Shown here: positions 35,255-43,389 of the stretch, in pieces | Layout: each line of letters opens with the position of its first letter | Position numbering within the stretch: the first letter of the stretch is position 1 | NCBI RefSeq assembly: GCF_013694095.1 | Contig: NZ_JACEFB010000004.1 | Coordinates: 33,638 to 97,637 of the forward strand | DNA length: 64,000 bases | Direction: 5' to 3' | Source of the DNA: Thermogemmata fonticola | GTDB taxonomy: Bacteria; Planctomycetota; Planctomycetia; Gemmatales; Gemmataceae | Program-made: the position numbers and the translations under genes | The notes under the pieces: generated by a model | What the model was told of the DNA's origin: nothing | Databases searched by the model: none | What the model saw: only the letters and a program-made list of their open reading frames with translations

Positions 35255-35770
35255 GTCAACCTCCGCTTCCAGGCGCAGCCCCAGGAAGGAAATCTCCAGG
35301 ACTAAGGCCCAGCGATTCGGTTTGAGGCGGACGACGCGGCCGAGGAATCCTTGCAGCGGCCCGCCGAGGATGCGGACCACATCCCCGACTTGGGCGATGA
35401 GCCGTTCTTGGACCAGGCGGCGTTCACTCAGCAACTGGGCCAGGTCGAGCAGTTCGGTCTGCAAGCGGCGGGGGTCCGGGGGGCGCAACACTTGGGCCAC
35501 CTTGCGTCTAGTGACGGCCAGGACGCGCGGATTGCCGAGGAAGTCCGGCTCGGACACAAAAAGGTAGCCACTGAAGAGCGGGACGAGGCTTTCGCGCCGT
35601 CGGCCTTGGGAGCTAGTCCAGCGGGTCAGCAGGGGGAGGAACACGGGCACGCCCGCCTGTTCGAGGGCCTGGGCCAAGGATTTCTCCCACCGTGCCGCCG
35701 TGCGCAGGGCGGCCCAGCGTTCCACCGCGCGAACCAATTCCACCAGTTTCGGACCTTCGGTGGGAATCAT
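35228..35770 (-). CDS. Specialised NusG/RfaH-like transcription antiterminator
   Basis: This 180-residue protein has the NusG N-terminal domain (ERWAALRTAARWEKSLAQALEQ, VPLFSGYLFV, with VFLPLL between) and a C-terminal KOW-type segment near residues 125-160 (AQVGDVVRILGGPLQGFLGR, VVRL, LVLEISFLG). It is not the housekeeping NusG type; short paralogues such as RfaH, UpxY, LoaP and TaA bind RNA polymerase and let it read through long polysaccharide operons. It sits divergently upstream of the 17-kb polysaccharide cluster that starts at 36139, which fits that role well. No ops-type element was identified with confidence in the 368-bp region between them. Confidence 0.85.
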   Translation of the reverse strand: MIPTEGPKLVELVRAVERWAALRTAARWEKSLAQALEQAGVPVFLPLLTRWTSSQGRRRESLVPLFSGYLFVSEPDFLGNPRVLAVTRRKVAQVLRPPDPRRLQTELLDLAQLLSERRLVQERLIAQVGDVVRILGGPLQGFLGRVVRLKPNRWALVLEISFLGLRLEAEVDERWVEKVD

Positions 35771-36138
35771 GGGCGGATACCTCTGAGCACCTTTTAATCT
35801 ATCATTTATTCTTATGATGAATCCATAATACCCATTGTCCGAAATTTTCTATCTCTACTGCGATTTTCCCGCAGGCTGTATCTTCGGTATTCTCCAACCC
35901 CGTGGGTCAAGTCGGGACTTGTGGGCCAAGTCGGAGAGCAACCTTTGTTGACAGCATCGTTTCAGCACCTGTAGAAAAAACAACACCACATGGAATGGGG
36001 CGGAATTGGCGCAGTTAAGCGGCGAGGGGACAGGGAGCGTCCCGCGGGTGGGACCTGGCGGTCGCGTTGGCCTGGCGCCAGGCTCGCGGAGCGTTGTCTT
36101 TTTTCGGGTGGGAAACTTGCCGGGCAGGGGCCGTTCTG
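35771..36138. other. Divergent regulatory interval between the NusG-like gene and the polysaccharide cluster
   Basis: The interval holds an AT-rich part near 35,795-35,860 and a promoter at 35948-35975. No gene was seen. The leader from that promoter to ATG 36139 would be about 155 nt, long enough for a pause or antitermination site for the NusG-like factor. Confidence 0.5.
35948..35975 (+). promoter_or_regulatory. Promoter for the polysaccharide cluster
   Basis: TTGACA at 35948-35953 (perfect -35), a 16-bp spacer, then TGTAGA at 35970-35975. It points towards the first glycosyltransferase gene. Confidence 0.5.
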
Positions 36139-37371
36139 ATGCAGGCGGGCGGCTTGCGGATCGTGCAACTGGGCAAGTATTATCCGCCGGCACAGGGCGG
36201 GATCGAGCAGCACACCCGCACTCTGGCCCAGGGGTTGGCGCAGCTTGGCTGCCAGATGGCGGTGGTCGTGGTGAACCATCAGGACCGGCGGGGGCGGGAT
36301 GTGACCTATCGGCCGGTGGCGGTGACGGCGGACTGCCAGGAATGGGACGGTGCGGTGCGGGTTTATCGCGCGGGGCGGTGGTTCCACGCCTGGCGGACGG
36401 ATGTTTGCCCGCGCTTGCCGGCGCTGTTGGGCCAGTTGCAGCGGGCCTTTCGGCCTCACCTGTGGCATCTGCATGCTCCGAATATCACCATGCTGGCGGC
36501 CCTGTGTTTGGTTCCCGGCTTGTCGCCACTCGTCATCACCCATCATAGCGACATCATCCGGCAGCGGATCGGCAAGTATTTGGTCCGGCCCGCGGAACTG
36601 CGCCTCTACCGGCGGGCGCAGGCATTGGTGGCCGACAGTGCCGCTTATGCCGCGGGATCGCCATTACTCCAGCGCTTCCGGGCCAAGGTGTTCGCGGTGC
36701 CGTTGGGGATCGACGTGACAGCGTTCAGTCAGCCGGAGGCAGAAGTGCTGGAGGAAGCGGAGCGGTGGCGCCGGCGGTATGGCCAGCCGCTCTGGCTGTG
36801 CGTCGGGCGGATGACGCCGTACAAAGGGTTCGACGTGGCGATCACAGCCTTGCAGCAGGTACCAGGCCAGTTGCTGTTGGTGGGCAGCGGGCCGGAGGAG
36901 AAACGCTGGCGGCATCTGGCGGAACGCCTCGGTGTGCAGGCGCGCGTGCACTTTCTCGGCGCGGTGGAGGAAGCAGTGCTGCGCGTAGCGTACCGGGCGG
37001 CCACTGCCTTGTGGTTCCCCAGCCGCAATCGAGCCGAAGGGTTCGGCTTGGTCCAGGTGGAAGCGATGGCCTCCGGCTGCCCGGTGATCAACACGGCGAT
37101 TGCCCACAGTGGGGTGCCCTGGGTCTGCCGTCATGAGCAGGAAGGGCTGACCGTGCCGGCGGACGATACGGACGCGCTGGCCCAAGCGGCGCAGCGCCTG
37201 TGGCAGGATGCCGCCCTGCGCGCCCGTCTGTCGGCGGGGGCGCTCCGCCGAGCCGCGGAGTTCGACACCCGCCTCATGTGCCAGCGCTACCTGAAGCTGT
37301 ACCAGCGGGTGATCGCCAGTGCTCACAAGGGGCAGCCCGCCCTGTGCAGAAGGTTCGCCGAGTGCCCCTGA
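36139..37371 (+). CDS. Glycosyltransferase family 4
   Basis: The 410-residue protein has a GT-B fold. The N-terminal domain opens IVQLGKYYPPAQGGIEQHTR with the GGIE loop; SLVITHHSDIIRQR and ADSAAYAAGSPLLQ follow. The C-terminal donor domain has LWLCVGRMTPYKGFDVAITA and the E-x7-E motif AEGFGLVQVEAMASGCPVIN. It transfers a sugar from an NDP-donor to a lipid-linked acceptor at the cytoplasmic side of the membrane. The frame opens at 36067, but ATG 36139 starts at the proper glycosyltransferase beginning. It is the first gene of the polysaccharide cluster; its TGA overlaps the ATG of the next gene (ATGA), indicating translational coupling. Donor and linkage are unknown. Confidence 0.88.
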   Translation: MQAGGLRIVQLGKYYPPAQGGIEQHTRTLAQGLAQLGCQMAVVVVNHQDRRGRDVTYRPVAVTADCQEWDGAVRVYRAGRWFHAWRTDVCPRLPALLGQLQRAFRPHLWHLHAPNITMLAALCLVPGLSPLVITHHSDIIRQRIGKYLVRPAELRLYRRAQALVADSAAYAAGSPLLQRFRAKVFAVPLGIDVTAFSQPEAEVLEEAERWRRRYGQPLWLCVGRMTPYKGFDVAITALQQVPGQLLLVGSGPEEKRWRHLAERLGVQARVHFLGAVEEAVLRVAYRAATALWFPSRNRAEGFGLVQVEAMASGCPVINTAIAHSGVPWVCRHEQEGLTVPADDTDALAQAAQRLWQDAALRARLSAGALRRAAEFDTRLMCQRYLKLYQRVIASAHKGQPALCRRFAECP

Positions 37372-38528
37372 TGGTTCCGGAGGACGGCCTGCTCCGCGTG
37401 CTGCATCTGAACGCCGGCAATCTCTTCGGCGGCATCGAGACCTATTTACTGACACTGGCCCGGCAGCGGCATCTCTGCCCGGCGATGGAGCTGCACTTCG
37501 GCCTCTGCTTTGCGGGCCGACTAGAACAGGAGCTACGGGCCGTGGGGGTCGGCGTGCTGGACCTGGGTCCCGTGCGGCTGAGCCGGCCCTGGACCGTCCT
37601 GCGGACGCGGCAGCGCTTGCGGCGCTTCCTGGCGGAAGGGACCATCGACGTGGTCGTCACTCATGGTTCCTGGCCGCACGTTGTTTTCGCCCCAGTGGTC
37701 CGGCGCGTGGGTCTGCCCCTGGTGCATTGCCTTCACGGCTGGCTCGATTCCCGCCACTGGCTCAACTGCTTCGCCGCCCGCACTCCACCCGATCATCTGC
37801 TGGCCAACAGCCGCTTCACCGCGGATTCCGCCGCGCAGCTCTGGCCTCAGGTTCCCGTCACGGTGATTTATCCGCCACTGCCACTGTCCGAGGAAGCCGC
37901 GATTTCGGAGGAAGCCCGGCGGCGCCTGCGGGCTAGTTTCGGTACGGACCCCGACGCCATTGTGATTCTCATGGCCGCTCGGATCGAACCACTCAAGGGG
38001 CACGCCGTACTCCTGGAAGCCTTGGGGCGCTTGCGCGCGCAGCCGGGGTGGGAATGCTGGATCGCCGGAGGTGCTCAGCGGCGGGAGGAGGTGCAGTGGC
38101 TTGCCGAACTGCGGGCAGATGCTCAGCGGCGGGGGATTGCCGAACGGGTCCGCTTCCTTGGCCAGCGTGCGGATGTGCCGGCGTTGCTGGCCGCCGCCAA
38201 TCTCTACTGCCAGCCGAATGTCCAACCCGAAGGGTTCGGCCTGGCCCTGGTGGAAGCGCTCCGCGCCGGGCTGCCGGTGATCACGAGCCGCTTTGGGGGT
38301 GCCGTCGAGATCGTGACGGACGACTGCGGTATCCTTTGTCCGCCGGGTGACAGTGCAGCCGTGGCCGAGGCGCTGTGCGCCCTGATGGCCGATCCGTCCC
38401 TGCGGCAAAGGTTAAGCCAAGCCGGCCCGGCGCGAGCGCGCGCCCTCTGCAATCCCACAGAGCAATTGGCGCGGCTCTACCAGACGCTGGCGGCAGTGCG
38501 GCACTCAGTCCGGACATCGCGCCGGTAA
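37371..38528 (+). CDS. Glycosyltransferase family 4
   Basis: The protein has 385 residues and starts at the ATG that overlaps the previous stop. GT-B landmarks: RVLHLNAGNLFGGIETYLLT, VDVVVTHGSWPHVVF-type middle, LPLVHCLHGWLDSRHWLN, VYPPLPLSE-like linker, ILMAARIEPLKGHAVLLEAL and the donor-site motif PEGFGLALVEALRAGLPVIT. The GGIET start followed by a HGW acceptor loop is seen in many exopolysaccharide transferases. It belongs to the block of nine GT4 enzymes and probably adds one residue of the repeat unit. After its stop there are 103 bp before the polymerase gene, in which nothing else was seen. Confidence 0.86.
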   Translation: MVPEDGLLRVLHLNAGNLFGGIETYLLTLARQRHLCPAMELHFGLCFAGRLEQELRAVGVGVLDLGPVRLSRPWTVLRTRQRLRRFLAEGTIDVVVTHGSWPHVVFAPVVRRVGLPLVHCLHGWLDSRHWLNCFAARTPPDHLLANSRFTADSAAQLWPQVPVTVIYPPLPLSEEAAISEEARRRLRASFGTDPDAIVILMAARIEPLKGHAVLLEALGRLRAQPGWECWIAGGAQRREEVQWLAELRADAQRRGIAERVRFLGQRADVPALLAAANLYCQPNVQPEGFGLALVEALRAGLPVITSRFGGAVEIVTDDCGILCPPGDSAAVAEALCALMADPSLRQRLSQAGPARARALCNPTEQLARLYQTLAAVRHSVRTSRR

Positions 38529-38631
38529 AAACACGATCCCTGGGGGAAGACAATGCAGACCCCGCGGGCGAAGCAAAGCAAGCCGGAACGCACCGCAGGT
38601 CGCTCTTCGCCGAGGGCGGTTTGACAGAACT

Positions 38632-39942
38632 ATGACACTGATCGCCCTTCCCATACTGGCATTCGGAGCGGCGCTGCTCGTGACGCTGCGGTCGCTGGGC
38701 GGCGGGCTGATCTGCGTGATCACGATCGGTTACTTTCATGGATATATTCGTGCCAATTATCTAAGTGTGTACACAACATTCCTGTTTGATGCAGCGATCT
38801 TGGGGTTGTATTTGGGGTTTGTGCTCGGCCATTCGGCGCGAGTGGGGCAGTTGAGCCGGTGGGCGCTCAGCGGCTGGGTGGGGCTGCTTCTGCTCTGGCC
38901 GGGGATGCTGGTGTTCGTACCTGTCAATGATTTCCTGGTCCAACTCGTAGCTTTGCGGGCGACGGTGTGGTTTGTACCCGTGCTGCTGGTGGCCAGTCAA
39001 TTGACAGCGGCTGAGCTGGTGCAGTTGGCCCGCGCCCTGGCAGTGCTGAATCTGCTCGCCCTGGGCGGCGGCTTGTATGTGTATTACGCCGGTGTGGAAG
39101 CGTTATATCCATTCAATGCTGTGACCCAGATTATTTACATATCGCGGGATGTAGGCTCGGCCGGCTATCATCGCGTGCCGTCCTTCTTCCTGAGTGCCCA
39201 TGCTTATGGCGGGACGATGCTCTGGACGCTGCCGCTTTTGGTGGAGCGGACCTTTGGCGTGGGGGTGCGGTGGGGGGAACGGCTGTTGGCAGCCAGCGGC
39301 CTGTTCGCGGCAGTGGTGGGGATTCTGCTCTGCGGGGCGCGGCAGCCGGCGGCTTTGGCCTTACTCATGCTCCCGGCGGCCTGGGGCTTGGCCCGCTTCC
39401 ATGCCGGCGTGGGACTGCTCGCTGTCGGACTCGCCGGACTGGGACTGATCCTGTTGGAACAGAGCGAACGTTTCCAGCGAGCCAAGGAACTGCTGGACAC
39501 GGAGCAAGTGGAACGGCGCGTGCGCCTGAGTGCCAATGAGTCGTTTCTGGAGTTGCTGCTGCGTTATCCGGCGGGGGCGGGGCTGGGGTCGGCGTATGGC
39601 ACGAGCATTCCGTATTTTTTGGCGGATCGGGCGCCGCAGGCCATCGGCCTGGAAAACGAGTTCAGCCGCCTGCTGGTCGATCAAGGCTGGCTGGGTGTGG
39701 GATTGTGGCTGGGGTTTCTGCTGTGGCTGCTGGGCCGGCCGCCGCCGCTGCGCCTGGAGGCGAGTTTCGGCCTGGCCGTGGTCTTCATGCACGCCCTGGC
39801 GCTCGTGAGCTGGGCGACGGCCTTTATCGGCACGGGCTTGCTCTCGTCAGTGCCAGGATCAGTGCTGATGCTAGCGCAGATGGGAGTGCTCGCACGGGTG
39901 CGGGAGGTGCAGACGGCGTGGAGAAACCGGCCGGCTGGCTGA
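38632..39942 (+). CDS. Wzy-like O-antigen polymerase/ligase
   Basis: This 436-residue polytopic protein has about 11-12 hydrophobic helices. It has the O-antigen ligase/Wzy layout: a central periplasmic loop (RVPSFFLSAHAYGGTM, with GARQPAAL further on), and a large loop near residues 290-345 with RLSANESFLELLLRYPAGAG and ENEFSRLLVDQGWLGV. The last string, a Glu/Asn followed by a hydrophobic helix, is typical. Polymerases of this kind join lipid-linked repeat units on the outer face of the membrane. Its presence with a Wzz-like protein points to the Wzx/Wzy pathway. The 3' end overlaps the next GT start. It is AT-richer near 38.72-38.80 kb. Confidence 0.8.
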   Translation: MTLIALPILAFGAALLVTLRSLGGGLICVITIGYFHGYIRANYLSVYTTFLFDAAILGLYLGFVLGHSARVGQLSRWALSGWVGLLLLWPGMLVFVPVNDFLVQLVALRATVWFVPVLLVASQLTAAELVQLARALAVLNLLALGGGLYVYYAGVEALYPFNAVTQIIYISRDVGSAGYHRVPSFFLSAHAYGGTMLWTLPLLVERTFGVGVRWGERLLAASGLFAAVVGILLCGARQPAALALLMLPAAWGLARFHAGVGLLAVGLAGLGLILLEQSERFQRAKELLDTEQVERRVRLSANESFLELLLRYPAGAGLGSAYGTSIPYFLADRAPQAIGLENEFSRLLVDQGWLGVGLWLGFLLWLLGRPPPLRLEASFGLAVVFMHALALVSWATAFIGTGLLSSVPGSVLMLAQMGVLARVREVQTAWRNRPAG

Positions 39943-41060
39943 TCGTGGCGGGGGACCTGGCGTTCCACGGCGGGATGGACCGGGCCAATCTGGAGCTGGC
40001 GCGGCATCTGGCGGCGGAAGAAGCCGTGCAGGTGGTCGCCCATCAGGTCGATGACACCCTGCTGACGCTACCTCAGGTGCGCGTCCAGCGCGTGCCGCGG
40101 CCTGCGGGGCGGCATCTTTTGGGCCGCCCGCTGTTGGCCTGGAGCGGACGGCGCCTGGCCCAGCGCTTGGCGCCCCAAGGCTGGCGCGTCGTGGTCAACG
40201 GCATGAATTGTCCCTGGCCGGATGTCAACTGGGTCCACTACTTGCACACGGCCTACGCTCCGGCGGCTTACGGCTCGTTGCTGCAACGCTGGAAGATGCG
40301 CTACACCCACCGCTGGGATTGCGCCGCAGAGCGCCGCCTGTTCCCGCAGACACGCCGGCTGGTGTGCAATAGCCGCCAAACGGCGCGTGAGCTGGTGGAG
40401 AAACTGGGGGTCTCTCCCGAACGCGTCTCGGTCGTGTATCTGGGGTGCGATCCGCAGGAGCTTCCTCTCGTGACTGTCGGGGAACGCGAAGCGGTGCTGC
40501 GGCAGTTCGGCTGGTCCGAGCGTCCGCGTGCCGCCTTCATCGGACAGTTGAGCGACCAGTGTAAAGGCTTCGACGTGCTTTATGCGGCCTGGCGGCGGCT
40601 GCACCAGCAGGGGGGATGGGACGCCGAGCTGCTGGTGATCGGGGAAGGGTCCCAGCGGCGGCTGTGGGAACAACGGGCAGGCGCAGAGGGACTGGCGGGG
40701 TCGATCCGCTTTCTGGGCCGGCGGCGGGATGTGCCGCAGTTACTGGCTGCCTGTGACATTCTCGTGGCACCGTCCCGTTACGATGCCTACAATCTCGCGG
40801 CGCACGAGGCCCTGTGCCGGGGCTTGCCCGCCTTGGTCTCCATCCGCGCCGGCATCAGCGAACGCTACCCGCCGGAGCTACACGACCTGATCCTGGCTGA
40901 TCCAGAGGACGAGGCCGATTTGGCGGACCGCCTGCGCTCTTGGCTCCCCCGGCGGGAGGAATACGCCGCTTGCGTCCGCTCCTTCTCCGCCACGCTGCGC
41001 TCTTACACCTGGGCGGACATGGCTCGCGATTTCCGCACGGCTGTCCTGACCAGCTCCTGA
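39918..41060 (+). CDS. Glycosyltransferase family 4 with an altered E-x7-E motif
   Basis: The 380-residue protein starts at GTG 39918, preceded by GGGAGG, and overlaps the end of the polymerase gene by 25 bp. Landmarks: WLIVAGDLAFHGGMDRANLE, DVNWVHYLHTAYAPAAYG, LVCNSRQTARELVEKLG, YLGCDPQELP, RAAFIGQLSDQCKGFDVLYA and the donor site APSRYDAYNLAAHEALCRGL. In the E-x7-E motif the first Glu is Asp (YDAYNLAAHE). Such substitutions can alter donor specificity or catalytic rate. An in-frame upstream opening from 39705 is not needed. Its position in the block argues for a role in repeat-unit assembly. Confidence 0.83.
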   Translation: MEKPAGWLIVAGDLAFHGGMDRANLELARHLAAEEAVQVVAHQVDDTLLTLPQVRVQRVPRPAGRHLLGRPLLAWSGRRLAQRLAPQGWRVVVNGMNCPWPDVNWVHYLHTAYAPAAYGSLLQRWKMRYTHRWDCAAERRLFPQTRRLVCNSRQTARELVEKLGVSPERVSVVYLGCDPQELPLVTVGEREAVLRQFGWSERPRAAFIGQLSDQCKGFDVLYAAWRRLHQQGGWDAELLVIGEGSQRRLWEQRAGAEGLAGSIRFLGRRRDVPQLLAACDILVAPSRYDAYNLAAHEALCRGLPALVSIRAGISERYPPELHDLILADPEDEADLADRLRSWLPRREEYAACVRSFSATLRSYTWADMARDFRTAVLTSS

Positions 41061-41082
41061 CTCGGCCTCCGGCGTCCTTCCG

Positions 41083-42258
41083 ATGTCTCCGCTGCGGATC
41101 GTTCTGGTGATGATCGAAGCGCCGGTGCCATTCGGCAATGCGGCGGCGCGCTGGTTCTACGTGCTGTTGCGGGAGCTGACAGCCCGTGGACATCAGGTGA
41201 CGGCCCTGGCCGCCTGTAGCAAGGCCAGCGAGATGGAAGAGGCCCGGCAGCTCTTCCCCGCGCCGCAGTATGATCTGCGCCTCTACCCTTTCCCCCAGCG
41301 CCGGGGCTGGCGGGCCAAGCTGGCCACCCTGCGCCGCCCCTACTCCTACATGTTCTCCGAGACCCTCCAGGAGGACCTGCGCGCGGAACTGGCCCGCGGC
41401 TTCGACATCCTCCATCTGGAGCAGCTCTGGTCCGGCTGGCTGGGCTTAGAGCACTGCGAGCGCGCCCTGGTCAACGTCCATCATCTGGTCCAGATCGACC
41501 TGGAACAGGTGCATCCCGACACCCTGCGGGGCCGCTTCGACCGCGCCCTGATGCTTCAGGCGGAACGTCGCCTTCTGCGCCGTCTGCGGCATTTCCGTGC
41601 CTGCACCGAGCGCCTAGTCCCCCGCATTCGCCAGCTCAATCCCCAAGCGCGGATCACCACCATCCCCGTCGGCCTGGACGCCAGCCTGTACCCGTACATA
41701 GCGGATGACCAGCGCTCCGGCGAACCGGTCGTCAGCATCATCGGGAACATGGGGTGGTATCCGACTTCCTCGGCCGCCCGCCGCCTGCTGGATCGGCTTT
41801 GGCCAGCGATCAAAAAGCGTGTGCCGACGGCCCGCCTGCAAATCGTGGGCTGGAACGCCAAAAGCGTCCTGCGCGGCTATTTGGGACAGCCCGATGTCAG
41901 TATCGAGGAAAACGTACCGGACACCCGGCCCTATTTCGAGCGGACCGCCGTGTTGCTGTACGCTCCGGCGCGCGGCAGCGGCATGAAGATCAAGATTCTG
42001 GAAGCGTTCGCTTACGGCGTGCCGGTGGTCACGACCGCGGAAGGGGTGGAGGGTCTGCCCGCCCAGGACGGCCTCCAGGCCGGCATCTGTGACGAGGACG
42101 CCGGCTTGATCGAACGCACTGTCGCCCTGCTGAAGGACCCCGCGGCGCAGAACCGGCAGCGTGCCGCCGCCCGGCAACTGCTGGAAACCCACTGCCACCC
42201 GCAAGTCACCGGATCCGCCCTGGAAGCCCTTTACCAGCAAATGCTCGCCGAGCGATGA
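41083..42258 (+). CDS. Glycosyltransferase family 4, exosortase-system type
   Basis: The 391-residue protein begins IVLVMIEAPVPFGNAAARWF and contains HLEQLWSGWLGLEHCERALV, VNVHHLVQIDLEQ, IPVGLDASLYPYI, ISIIGNMGWYPTSSAAR-like and YAPARGSGMKIKILEAFAYG. The GSGMK.K.LEA block is the donor-site signature of the group of sugar transferases reported near PEP-CTERM/exosortase exopolysaccharide loci, which fits the exosortase operon elsewhere in this window. It probably adds one sugar of the repeat unit. The 153 bp after it, before the epimerase, contain nothing else recognisable. Confidence 0.85.
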   Translation: MSPLRIVLVMIEAPVPFGNAAARWFYVLLRELTARGHQVTALAACSKASEMEEARQLFPAPQYDLRLYPFPQRRGWRAKLATLRRPYSYMFSETLQEDLRAELARGFDILHLEQLWSGWLGLEHCERALVNVHHLVQIDLEQVHPDTLRGRFDRALMLQAERRLLRRLRHFRACTERLVPRIRQLNPQARITTIPVGLDASLYPYIADDQRSGEPVVSIIGNMGWYPTSSAARRLLDRLWPAIKKRVPTARLQIVGWNAKSVLRGYLGQPDVSIEENVPDTRPYFERTAVLLYAPARGSGMKIKILEAFAYGVPVVTTAEGVEGLPAQDGLQAGICDEDAGLIERTVALLKDPAAQNRQRAAARQLLETHCHPQVTGSALEALYQQMLAER

Positions 42259-42411
42259 AAACCATCGCCTCTGACCGTCCCAACATCATTCAGGGGAACC
42301 GAATCAACCTGAGCAGCACTTCCTGGGTTAAAGTTACAGTGACCATGTCATGGCATTCCCATTTGCTGCTGCTCCCTATCTGCTTCAATGCCCGCCGGGA
42401 GAGGGTGTTCG

Positions 42412-43389
42412 ATGTCCGCTGAGGGGGGCAGCCGGCGTCAGCCGCCACGTCCGTGGGTGGTGACGGGGGTGGCGGGCTTTCTCGGTTCGCATGTCGCCGA
42501 GCGGCTCTTGGCGCAAGGCGTGCCCGTCGTGGGGGTGGACAACTTCTCCGGTGGGAAGCGAGAGTTGGCGGCGGCGTGCGCGGCCCACCCGCACTTCACC
42601 CTCGTCGAGCAGGACCTATGCGAAGCGGCAGCGCTGCGGGCGCTCCTGGTCCAGCACCGCCCGGCGGCGGTCGTACATCTGGCGGCCCTCCATTACATCC
42701 CGGCCTGCCAGGCGGACCCGGTGGGTACCATCCGCCTCAACGTCCTGGGCACGCAATGCGTCCTGGCGGCGGCGCGGGCCGCGGCGGCGGAACGCTTCTT
42801 CTTCGCCAGCACCGGCGAGGTGTACGCGCCCAGTGATCAACCCCATCAGGAAGACGCTTCCCCTCTCGGCCCGTTCACGCTCTACGGCCTTTCCAAGCTC
42901 ATGGGGGAGCAGTTGCTGGCCCTGGAAGCGCGGGAGCGGCCTTGCGCCGTTTTTGTCATTGGCCGCCTGTTCAATCTGTACGGTCCGCGGGAGACCAACC
43001 CGCACATTTTGCCCGAAATCCTGGAGCAACTGCGGCGGGCGCCGGAGGAGCCGCTGCGCTTGGGCAATCTGTGGCCGAAGCGGGACCTGGTGCCGGTGGC
43101 AGACGCCGCCCGGGCGGTGGTAGAACTCGTGGAGCGCTGCCCGCCGGGTGTGACCACGGTCAACATCGGCAGCGGCGTGGCGGTTTCTATGCAGGAGGTG
43201 CTGGCCCTCCTGGGACAACTCCGCGGACAGCCGGTGAACATCCAGACGGACCCGGCGAAGGTCCGGCCGGTGGAACGGCCTCATCTGCAAGCCGACGTCA
43301 CCCGTTTGCGCCACCTGCTTGGCTGGACGCCGTCCCGCGATCTCGCCCGCGGCCTGGCCGAGCTGCTGCGCCAGGAGGGATTGCTATGA
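42412..43389 (+). CDS. NAD-dependent nucleotide-sugar epimerase/dehydratase
   Basis: The 325-residue short-chain dehydrogenase/reductase has the NAD-binding motif VVTGVAGFLGSHVAERLLAQ (GxxGxxG), VDNFSGGKREL, AVVHLAALHYIPACQ, a serine/threonine-rich FFASTGEVYAP strand and the catalytic pair in YGLSKLMGEQLL (Tyr-x3-Lys), followed by VIGRLFNLYGPRETNPHILP. This is the extended SDR group of UDP-glucose/UDP-galactose 4-epimerases and related enzymes, which make donor sugars for the transferases around it. ATG 42412 is chosen over 42388 because it gives the normal short leader. Its stop overlaps the next gene's ATG. Substrate specificity is not certain. Confidence 0.87.
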   Translation: MSAEGGSRRQPPRPWVVTGVAGFLGSHVAERLLAQGVPVVGVDNFSGGKRELAAACAAHPHFTLVEQDLCEAAALRALLVQHRPAAVVHLAALHYIPACQADPVGTIRLNVLGTQCVLAAARAAAAERFFFASTGEVYAPSDQPHQEDASPLGPFTLYGLSKLMGEQLLALEARERPCAVFVIGRLFNLYGPRETNPHILPEILEQLRRAPEEPLRLGNLWPKRDLVPVADAARAVVELVERCPPGVTTVNIGSGVAVSMQEVLALLGQLRGQPVNIQTDPAKVRPVERPHLQADVTRLRHLLGWTPSRDLARGLAELLRQEGLL

